Shown here piece by piece: positions 1 through 4,323 of a stretch of DNA of 6,488 nt (position 1 is its first letter; every line of letters begins with the position of its first letter). The DNA comes from Alectryocaccomicrobium faecavium. Lineage in GTDB: Bacteria; Bacillota; Clostridia; Christensenellales; Aristaeellaceae. The stretch lies in assembly GCA_018713425.1 (NCBI GenBank), contig DVOT01000228.1, positions 1-6,488 on the forward strand, in the 5' to 3' direction. A model generated the notes under the pieces. It did not search any database and had not been told where the DNA came from. It was given only the letters and a program-made list of their open reading frames with translations. A program made the position numbers and the translations under genes.

Positions 1-68
1 GGCAGCATTGGCTCTAAAATCGCCCACGCTTTGTCGCTGATATCATGCCGATGCTGTGATTTCTCCAT
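1..68 (-). CDS. IS5-family transposase, N-terminal fragment cut by window edge
   Basis: The first 22 codons of a gene that runs off the left edge. The minus-strand reading from the ATG at 68 begins MEKSQHRHDISDKAWAILEP and continues ML. The pattern RHDISDxxWxxLEPxLP is the N-terminal motif of IS5-family (DUF4096-type) DDE transposases, which cut and paste their own insertion sequence. Upstream of the ATG is a GAGGGTG ribosome binding site at normal spacing, and farther upstream a strong promoter (98-126). The catalytic DDE residues lie outside the window, so intactness cannot be judged. The identification rests on a short but characteristic stretch. The right-hand inverted terminal repeat of the element should lie somewhere within about 69-190, but without the other end it cannot be defined. 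Confidence 0.72.
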   Translation of the reverse strand, partial: MEKSQHRHDISDKAWAILEPML

Positions 69-97
69 GATGACACCCTCTTTACTGTGATAGTGCC

Positions 98-126
98 ATT
101 ATATCACTTGACTCGTGTAGACGCAA
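98..126 (-). promoter_or_regulatory. Sigma-A promoter of the transposase gene (extended -10)
   Basis: On the minus strand there is TTGCGT (121-126), a 17-nt spacer, then TATAAT (98-103) preceded by TGA, giving an extended -10 element. It lies about 30 bases upstream of the transposase start codon, the expected geometry for a short leader. It is strong for a transposase promoter, though it could also be an outward-facing element if the insertion sequence boundary is elsewhere. Confidence 0.6.
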
Positions 127-162
127 CCTAATCCATCGCTCCCAAACTGCCCGCCGTTTTCG

Positions 163-189
163 AGTTTTGCGGTTTGAAATCGCAAAACT
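163..189. repeat. Inverted repeat, 9-bp perfect arms
   Basis: AGTTTTGCG (163-171) and its exact complement CGCAAAACT (181-189) flank a 9-nt loop that can pair further (TTT with AAA). No T-run follows on either strand, so it is not a convincing intrinsic terminator. It sits between the transposase promoter and the DUF1292 terminator-like hairpin and may belong to the end of the insertion sequence or to ordinary intergenic DNA. The rest of the gene-free stretch 127-378 shows no convincing coding region. Confidence 0.45.
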
Positions 190-305
190 TCAGAGTATTC
201 ACAAAGTCAAGATTTTATTGGCGATGTGGGCAATGGCTTTTCTGGCAAGACAATTTCCGCTTCCCTGCAGTCGAAGCAAACGAAACGGTGTACAATTATG
301 ATGAA

Positions 306-342
306 GGGCCGTGGAAGAACGGCAAACGTTCTTCCACAGCCC
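306..342 (-). terminator. Hairpin downstream of the DUF1292 gene, probable terminator
   Basis: GTGGAAGAACG (311-321) pairs perfectly with CGTTCTTCCAC (327-337) across the 5-nt loop GCAAA. Beyond a single C/A mismatch the stem continues for four more pairs (GGGC 306-309 with GCCC 339-342). It begins 36 bases beyond the stop codon of the DUF1292 gene. The following minus-strand tract is only moderately T-rich, so termination strength is uncertain. Confidence 0.55.
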
Positions 343-378
343 CTCAAATGAATCTCGCCACCTCTGCGGAGCGAGCGA

Positions 379-705
379 TTATTCCTCTTCGTCGTCCTCG
401 TCCTCATCGTCGTAGAGCTGGTTTTCGACCATTTCAATCAGCCGTTCAGCGAGCTCTTCGTCTACCGGGACGAATTCTTCCTCATCATCGCCGACGGGCA
501 CCACTTCCATGATATACGCTTCGCGTTCCTCACAGCCGCAGTCGCAATCGTCGTCGTGATCGCACGCGTCGCATTCGCAATCGTCTTCTACCTCTGCCAG
601 CAGCGCGTACTCCTTGCCTTCATAAAAGAAATAATCGAGCACCTCCATGGTGAATTCATTGCCGTCCTCGTCCGAAAAGGTGACGAGATCCAGTTCTTCA
701 TCCAT
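379..705 (-). CDS. DUF1292 family small acidic protein with a Cys cluster
   Basis: A 108-residue protein of the DUF1292 family, whose molecular function is unknown; it is widespread in Clostridia. The family-like core is at residues 5-40 (DLVTFSDEDGNEFTMEVLDY followed by FFYEGKEYALLAEV) and resumes at 61-92 (EAYIMEVV, then EELAERLIEMVENQL). Between the two halves is an insert with six cysteines and one histidine in 16 residues (C43, C45, C48, H50, C54, C56, C58), a plausible metal-binding site by inference only. About 48 of 108 residues are Asp or Glu and only three are Lys or Arg. The last ten residues (99-108) are all acidic. There is no signal peptide or membrane segment, so it is likely cytoplasmic. 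The start at 705 is supported by AAGGAG at 715-720. It has its own promoter (765-793) and a downstream hairpin, suggesting a single-gene transcript. In other Clostridia this family often sits near ruvX/alaS genes, but not here. Confidence 0.85.
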   Translation of the reverse strand: MDEELDLVTFSDEDGNEFTMEVLDYFFYEGKEYALLAEVEDDCECDACDHDDDCDCGCEEREAYIMEVVPVGDDEEEFVPVDEELAERLIEMVENQLYDDEDEDDEEE

Positions 706-764
706 CCCATCACGCTCCTTTCTGACTGTATTAGATCGAAGCGGGAATTGCCCGATCCGAGGAT

Positions 765-793
765 ATTATAACCGCTTGCGCGGAGAAAATCAA
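765..793 (-). promoter_or_regulatory. Sigma-A promoter of the DUF1292 gene
   Basis: Minus-strand TTGATT (788-793), a 17-nt spacer and a perfect TATAAT (765-770). The spacing to the DUF1292 ATG at 705 gives a leader of about 50 nt that contains the AAGGAG ribosome binding site. It lies in the short gap after the stop codon of the exporter permease, so some read-through from the exporter operon into this gene is possible; no clear terminator is seen between them. Confidence 0.65.
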
Positions 794-823
794 TCCCCCG
801 CGCAAAGATTTTTTTCCGCGCCG

Positions 824-1999
824 TCAGCGGGAGAACATCACGCTTTCGCTGTTAAAGAGCCTGCGCAAAATCAGCGTCATGCAGGCGGCCAATGCCAGGT
901 TCACGGCCACGGTAACGCCCACGGCCGCGGCGCTGGCCGAGAAGGCGAGCACGCCGCTCATGCACTGCACGGAATTGTACAGCGGGATGCAGTACCAGCC
1001 CAGTTGCGCGTGCACATCGCCGAACATGGAGGTCACGCCCACCAGCATGCTGACGATCATCAGCGGCATCACCAGCATGGAAGCCTCCTTCACGGTCTTG
1101 GCAAAGGCGGAGAGCACGGCGATCATGCCCGTGAGAAGCAGCACGGTGGAGGCGATCACCGCGAACAGCGCCGCGTAATCGCCCGCGCCATAGGCGGCCG
1201 CCTCCAGCGCCACATCGCCCGCGCCCATCAGCTTGGGCAGCGAGAGCATGGTGCCCAGGAAGCTAGAAGCACCGCTGAGCAGCGATATGCAGCCTAGGCT
1301 GATCACCTTGCCCATGGCGAGTTCGCCCCGGCCCAGCGGGGTGACCAGCAGCGTGGCGATGGAACCGCGCTCCTTTTCGCCCGCGATGGATTCGGGCGCC
1401 ACGGCCATGCAGCCGCTGAACAGGAACACCATCATCAAAAGCGGCAGCATGGAGGAGAAGATCTGCCCGGCGGTGTCGCGCTCCGAGGCCAGGTCGGCGT
1501 CGACGCCGCGGTTCACATCGAATTTGTTGACGAGCGAGCTCTCATAGCCGTCCAGCAGCGCGGCAAACATCGCGTGCGCCTGGCTGCTGTCCGCGTCGGT
1601 GGAATTGTAGTACAGCTCGATGTTGGGCGCTTCGCCCGCGCCCGGCGCGTAGGCGGCCACCTGCGCGTCGAAATCCGCGGGGAACACGGCCAGCAGTTCG
1701 GCCTGCTTATCCACGATCTGCGCGCGCACGCCCTCCGCCTCCTGCGGCGAAACGTCCGTAAGCGTCATACCGGCTTCCTGCGCCAGCGCGGCGATGGAGG
1801 CCGGCGCGTTCACCGCGTACACCGTGGGCGCGAAATCGTCCTCCACGGAATACATATCGCTCATCGCGCTGCCCATGAACGAATACAGCAGGTAGATCAT
1901 CAGCCCCGGCAGGATGATGGCCGTCATCACCAGCCGCCGGTCGGTGAAAAAGCGGTTGAATTCCTTGCGAATGATGGCGCCAATGTTGCTCTTTTTCAT
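824..1999 (-). CDS. ABC-2 type exporter permease, NatB-like
   Basis: A 391-residue membrane subunit of an ABC-2 exporter that would pair with the ATPase encoded just upstream. Family members export sodium ions, drugs or peptides; the substrate here is unknown. It opens with the typical cytoplasmic lead (MKKSNIGAIIRKEFNRFFTD) and one membrane helix (about 22-42). A large, mostly hydrophilic extracytoplasmic domain (about 43-178) follows, then a C-terminal bundle of about five helices (approx. 180-203, 230-253, 274-298, 305-325, 355-378). The motif PESIAGEKERGSIATLLVTP (202-221) after the second helix is the conserved ABC-2/NatB coupling segment. The start at 1999 is chosen because its ATG overlaps the ATPase stop by ATGA, a GGGGGAAG ribosome binding site precedes it, and the N-terminus matches the family; the reading frame is open 22 codons farther upstream. 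The length is normal for NatB-like permeases. No domain appears to be missing. Confidence 0.9.
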   Translation of the reverse strand: MKKSNIGAIIRKEFNRFFTDRRLVMTAIILPGLMIYLLYSFMGSAMSDMYSVEDDFAPTVYAVNAPASIAALAQEAGMTLTDVSPQEAEGVRAQIVDKQAELLAVFPADFDAQVAAYAPGAGEAPNIELYYNSTDADSSQAHAMFAALLDGYESSLVNKFDVNRGVDADLASERDTAGQIFSSMLPLLMMVFLFSGCMAVAPESIAGEKERGSIATLLVTPLGRGELAMGKVISLGCISLLSGASSFLGTMLSLPKLMGAGDVALEAAAYGAGDYAALFAVIASTVLLLTGMIAVLSAFAKTVKEASMLVMPLMIVSMLVGVTSMFGDVHAQLGWYCIPLYNSVQCMSGVLAFSASAAAVGVTVAVNLALAACMTLILRRLFNSESVMFSR

Positions 2000-2772
2000 G
2001 CTTCTTCCCCCACAGTCTGCGCGTATATGGCAAAGAAACGATCCTCCAGCGATTGCCCGGCGCACACCTCCTGCAGCGTGCCGTCCGCGGCCATCTTGCC
2101 GCCGATGATCACGCCCACCCGGTCGCAGATTTTTTCAATCAGGCTGAAGATGTGCGTGGAAACGATCAGCGTTTTGCCCTGCCGCCGCAGCGCGAGCAGA
2201 TAGTCCGTCACCACTTTGGCGGTGAGCACGTCCAGCCCGTTGGTCGGCTCATCGAAGATCACGATGTCCGGGTCGTGCGCCAGCGAAATGGCCAGGGCGG
2301 CCTTTTGCTTCATGCCGGTGGAAAGGTTCGCCACCTTCACGCCGGCGAATTCGCCAATGCCAAATGTATCGAACAGTTCCGCCTTGCGCGCGGCGCGCGC
2401 CTGCGGGGAAAGCCCGTGCAGCTGGGCGAAAAAATCGAACAGGTACGAGGGCGAAAAGTAGTCCTCCAGCTTCAGTTCGCTGGTCAAAAAGCCGATGCGC
2501 CGCCGCACTTCCTCCGGCTCCTTCACAATGCTCCTGCCCTCCAGCAGCGCGTCGCCCGCGTCGGGGCGGATCAGCGTGGCCAGCATGCGCAGCGTGGTGG
2601 TTTTGCCCGCGCCGTTGGGGCCGAGCAGGCCGTAAATTTCCCCCCGGTTCACCGAGAAGCTCAGCCCGCCCACCGCGTCCACGAATTTGCGGCGGCTGTT
2701 TTCCAGCTTCTGCTGCTTGGCGGAGAGCTTAAAGCGCTTTTTCAGGTCCATTGCCTGCAAAATGGCGTCCAT
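1996..2772 (-). CDS. ABC transporter ATP-binding protein, NatA-like
   Basis: A 258-residue cytoplasmic ATPase that powers the permease encoded next to it. Visible motifs: Walker A GPNGAGKT (51-58), signature LSTGMKQK (150-157), Walker B IVIFDEP (170-176), D-loop NGLD (178-181) and the switch histidine H207. The signature LSTGM instead of LSGGQ, and the absence of a clear Q-loop glutamine (the region reads FLTSEL, 95-100), are common in NatA-type exporters and do not indicate loss of function. A basic lead-in (about residues 10-30, KKRFKLSAKQQK) before the first core strand is also typical of this clostridial subgroup. The start at 2772 follows an AAAGGA ribosome binding site with 8-nt spacing and matches the family N-terminus; the open frame extends upstream through the promoter and is not coding. 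It overlaps the permease gene by 4 bp, implying translational coupling. It is divergent from the XRE regulator gene. Confidence 0.92.
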   Translation of the reverse strand: MDAILQAMDLKKRFKLSAKQQKLENSRRKFVDAVGGLSFSVNRGEIYGLLGPNGAGKTTTLRMLATLIRPDAGDALLEGRSIVKEPEEVRRRIGFLTSELKLEDYFSPSYLFDFFAQLHGLSPQARAARKAELFDTFGIGEFAGVKVANLSTGMKQKAALAISLAHDPDIVIFDEPTNGLDVLTAKVVTDYLLALRRQGKTLIVSTHIFSLIEKICDRVGVIIGGKMAADGTLQEVCAGQSLEDRFFAIYAQTVGEEA

Positions 2773-2802
2773 ACCGTCAGTCCTTTCTTTTTGGTGAGGT
2801 TT

Positions 2803-2831
2803 ACTATAGCACAATCCCATTTCCCTTGCAA
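2803..2831 (-). promoter_or_regulatory. Promoter of the NatAB-like exporter operon
   Basis: Minus-strand TTGCAA (2826-2831), a 17-nt spacer and TATAGT (2803-2808), placed about 30 nt upstream of the ATPase start codon. The XRE-type palindrome at 2864-2882 lies about 32 bp upstream of the -35 element, so the same repressor could affect this promoter from upstream or by cooperative binding. Confidence 0.6.
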
Positions 2832-2863
2832 GAGAAGTTGCATTGCGCGATTCTCCCCTTTGC

Positions 2864-2882
2864 ATATGACAATTTGTCATAT
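2864..2882. promoter_or_regulatory. 19-bp perfect palindrome, probable operator of the XRE regulator
   Basis: ATATGACAATTTGTCATAT is a perfect inverted repeat with 9-bp arms and one central base. It lies in the 153-bp region between the divergent exporter and XRE genes. Its right edge falls about 20 bp upstream of a CATAAT sequence (2902-2907) that could be the -10 of the XRE gene, so it covers the probable -35 region. Small XRE-family repressors usually bind dyads of this size and often repress their own gene. Assignment to this protein is by position, not by a known motif. Confidence 0.7.
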
Positions 2883-2925
2883 TTGCAGCGCCTTTGCCTA
2901 CCATAATAAAAATGGAGGCGATGGC

Positions 2926-3159
2926 ATGAATCATTTAAAGAAACTGCGCCTGGAAAAGGGGCTCACGCAACTTTCTCTGCAAATGCAAACGGGCATTGAG
3001 CAATCGCTCATTTCCAAATACGAGAGCGGCGAGCGCGTGCCGCCCACGGAAACTTTGATGTTGCTGGCGGATTTTTTCCACACCAGCATGGATTACATCA
3101 TGGAGCGCACGGAAGAGCGCAAACCCTATCCGCGCGCGGAAGGCGCTCTCCCGCGCTAA
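2926..3159 (+). CDS. Small XRE-family helix-turn-helix regulator
   Basis: A 77-residue protein that is almost entirely one HTH_3 (Cro/C1-type) DNA-binding domain. The helix-turn-helix covers about residues 13-36 (LTQLSLQMQTGIEQSLISKYESG), followed by the conserved ERVPPTETLMLLADFFHTSMDYIM and a short charged tail rich in Arg, Glu and Pro. It has no sensor or dimerisation domain, so effector control, if any, must act through the HTH domain or a partner. The start at 2926 is preceded by GGAGG (2914-2918) at 7-nt spacing; an ATG at 2921 is out of frame. It is divergent from the exporter operon and shares a regulatory region with a perfect palindrome, so it probably represses itself and may control the exporter. 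Its last four bases overlap the end of the convergent DUF2812 gene. The function as a transcriptional regulator is secure; the target is inferred. Confidence 0.88.
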   Translation: MNHLKKLRLEKGLTQLSLQMQTGIEQSLISKYESGERVPPTETLMLLADFFHTSMDYIMERTEERKPYPRAEGALPR

Positions 3160-3701
3160 CGCCCTTTGCGCAGGCGGATGTATTGCAGCGCGCATTGCGC
3201 GAACACCGCGATATACAGCGCCACCACCAGGCCCGCGGGGATCCCTGTGACCAGCGCGTCCGCCGCGCTGTCGGCTTCCAGCAGCTCCATAATGATCAGC
3301 GGCACAAACATGCCCACCAGCAGGATCAAAAGCGGCAGCATGCGATGGCAGAGGATGCGGCGGAACATCTCCATGCGCGACGCCTCGTCGCAAAAGATTT
3401 CCTCGCGCCCCTGCATCTGCGCGGCCGGTTTGCGGAAATAGCTGTATCCCACGTTGTCCAGCACGTGCTCCCAGCCGCAGTCGCGGAACAATTGCACGTA
3501 TTCTTCCGGATGCTTCCGGCCCTCGGGGCTGTAATCCAGCTGGTAGACCACGTCTTCCGGCGCGCAGCGCTCAAAGCGGTAAAAGCAGGCCGCGGCGGCG
3601 GTGAGCTTCCAGCCCTGGCGGTGCTGGCGCGAGAGCCACTCCTGTTCCTTTTCATATTCCATAATCGTGTAATAGCGAAAAACCGTTTTGTGCGTTTTCA
3701 T
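3156..3701 (-). CDS. DUF2812 membrane protein, partner of PadR
   Basis: A 181-residue protein of the DUF2812 family, of unknown biochemical function. The N-terminal soluble part (about 1-95) shows the family pattern: EKEQEWLSRQHRQGWKL (17-33), YRFERC (41-46), VYQLDY (52-57), EEYVQLFRDCGWEHV (66-80) and YSYFRK (86-91). Two predicted membrane helices follow at about 121-141 and 150-173, ending in a basic tail (RLRKGR) consistent with a cytoplasmic C-terminus. The start at 3701 overlaps the PadR stop by ATGA and has GGAGG seven bases upstream. Genes of this family are repeatedly found directly after small PadR regulators in Bacillota, so a role as membrane-bound sensor or modulator of PadR is a reasonable inference but unproven. 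Its stop codon (TAG) overlaps that of the convergent XRE gene. Confidence 0.85.
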   Translation of the reverse strand: MKTHKTVFRYYTIMEYEKEQEWLSRQHRQGWKLTAAAACFYRFERCAPEDVVYQLDYSPEGRKHPEEYVQLFRDCGWEHVLDNVGYSYFRKPAAQMQGREEIFCDEASRMEMFRRILCHRMLPLLILLVGMFVPLIIMELLEADSAADALVTGIPAGLVVALYIAVFAQCALQYIRLRKGR

Positions 3702-4015
3702 TGGCGCGCCTCCATCATATTGCGGTATAGCCGCTCGATCCGGTGCATTTCCAGCCCCAGCACTTCCTCGCCCAGCGGCGCGATGGCGTAAATCTTGCGC
3801 TTTTCTTCCTCGCGGACGAAGCGGATCAACCCGTCCTTTTCCATCTTGGAAAGGCTGCCGTACATGGTGCCCGGGCTGAGTCGCACTTCCCCGCCCGTCA
3901 TTTCCGCCACGCGCTGCACAATGCTGTATCCGTGCATCTCTTCGCGCAGGCACAGTAGGATGTAAAAGCCCGTTTCCGTCATCGGCACATACACTTTGCG
4001 AATGTGCGCGTTCAT
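3698..4015 (-). CDS. PadR-family transcriptional regulator
   Basis: A 105-residue winged-helix protein matching the PadR N-terminal domain and lacking the long Vir_act_alpha_C domain, as in the short PadR-s2 group. Visible elements: TETGFYILLCLREEMHGYSI (13-32), then SPGTMYGSLSKMEKDGLI (47-64), the recognition helix region with the hallmark SPGTMYG, and the wing EEEKRKIYAIAPLG (69-82). The C-terminal helix (83-103) would form the dimer interface. The start at 4015 is preceded by an AAAGGGGTGA ribosome binding site; an in-frame ATG at 4060 lies within the promoter/operator and is unlikely to be used. It is the first gene of a two-gene operon with the DUF2812 membrane protein and is coupled to it by an ATGA overlap. 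The promoter is embedded in inverted repeats, so autorepression relieved by a ligand or partner is likely. Confidence 0.93.
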   Translation of the reverse strand: MNAHIRKVYVPMTETGFYILLCLREEMHGYSIVQRVAEMTGGEVRLSPGTMYGSLSKMEKDGLIRFVREEEKRKIYAIAPLGEEVLGLEMHRIERLYRNMMEARQ

Positions 4016-4033
4016 CGCGTTCTCACCCCTTTC

Positions 4034-4060
4034 AGTGCGATGTATCGCACTGCGATGCAT
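4034..4060. promoter_or_regulatory. PadR operator 2 with an overlapping perfect palindrome
   Basis: Half-sites ATGTATCGC (4040-4048) and GCGATGCAT (4052-4060) repeat the same 9-3-9 architecture as operator 1, centred 24 bp away. Overlapping it is a second dyad, AGTGCGATGTATCGCACT (4034-4051), a perfect 8-bp inverted repeat with a 2-base centre. It lies at and just downstream of the expected transcription start. The overlapping dyads may give alternative registers or cooperative binding of PadR dimers. Confidence 0.68.
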
Positions 4061-4062
4061 TG

Positions 4063-4091
4063 ATTATATCGCACCGCGATGTATTTGTCAA
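4063..4091 (-). promoter_or_regulatory. Perfect consensus sigma-A promoter of the PadR-DUF2812 operon
   Basis: Minus-strand TTGACA (4086-4091), exactly 17 nt, then TATAAT (4063-4068): a textbook consensus promoter. An A/T-rich tract (about 4096-4110) lies just upstream of the -35 and could act as an UP element. A promoter this strong in front of a regulator gene makes sense only if it is normally held down, which fits the operators overlapping the spacer and -10. Confidence 0.85.
4064..4084. promoter_or_regulatory. PadR operator 1, overlapping spacer and -10
   Basis: Plus-strand half-sites TTATATCGC (4064-4072) and GCGATGTAT (4076-4084) are separated by three bases. Seven of nine positions are symmetric. 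The right half-site is shared with operator 2, where it recurs with one change. It covers the -10 hexamer and most of the spacer of the operon promoter, so bound protein would block RNA polymerase. Confidence 0.72.
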
Positions 4092-4216
4092 GAGGGGTAA
4101 AAAAATTTTTGGCCGGGAACATCCCCCTCTTTTGACCGCAGCCGCGACAAAGAAAGGCAGACCCGCCGCCAATCAAAAGTTCAATAGATAATGGACGCAT
4201 TTGAAAAATATTGGAA

Positions 4217-4245
4217 TTTACGAAAAAGCGCCTCTGTGATACAAT
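4217..4245 (+). promoter_or_regulatory. Promoter of the solute-binding protein gene
   Basis: TTTACG (4217-4222), a 17-nt spacer, then TACAAT (4240-4245) preceded by TGA (extended -10). It predicts a start near 4252 and a leader of about 70 nt to the ATG at 4324. The divergent PadR promoter is about 125 bp away. The intervening stretch 4100-4200 shows no gene. Confidence 0.55.
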
Positions 4246-4257
4246 CCCTATAGATGG

Positions 4258-4271
4258 ATATTGCGCAATAT
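4258..4271. promoter_or_regulatory. 14-bp perfect palindrome, candidate operator for the solute-binding protein gene
   Basis: ATATTGCGCAATAT is a perfect palindrome with a central CG step, sitting just downstream of the predicted transcription start. Central-CG dyads of this size are typical of LacI-family sugar regulators, and this position suits repression. No LacI gene is visible in the window, so the protein that binds is unknown. Confidence 0.45.
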
Positions 4272-4323
4272 TCGTAGAATGCATGGATGGGATTTGGACG
4301 GTTTTTAGGAAGGAATGATCTGG

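Noticed and set aside
174..512. Plus-strand open frame of 112 codons
   Set aside because: It crosses a hairpin and runs antisense into the DUF1292 gene, has no ribosome binding site and shows no recognisable motif.
647..1297. Plus-strand open frame rich in His and Arg opposite the DUF1292 and permease genes
   Set aside because: Composition is typical of an antisense shadow and it crosses two real genes and their promoter.
2053..2925. Plus-strand open frame running into the XRE gene as an N-terminal extension
   Set aside because: It is antisense to the NatA-like ATPase and low in complexity; the HTH domain begins at the ATG at 2926, which has its own GGAGG site.
4016..4060. Upstream in-frame ATG (4060) as the PadR start
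   Set aside because: It would place the start codon at the -10/operator region of the consensus promoter, with no ribosome binding site; the ATG at 4015 has one and fits the family.
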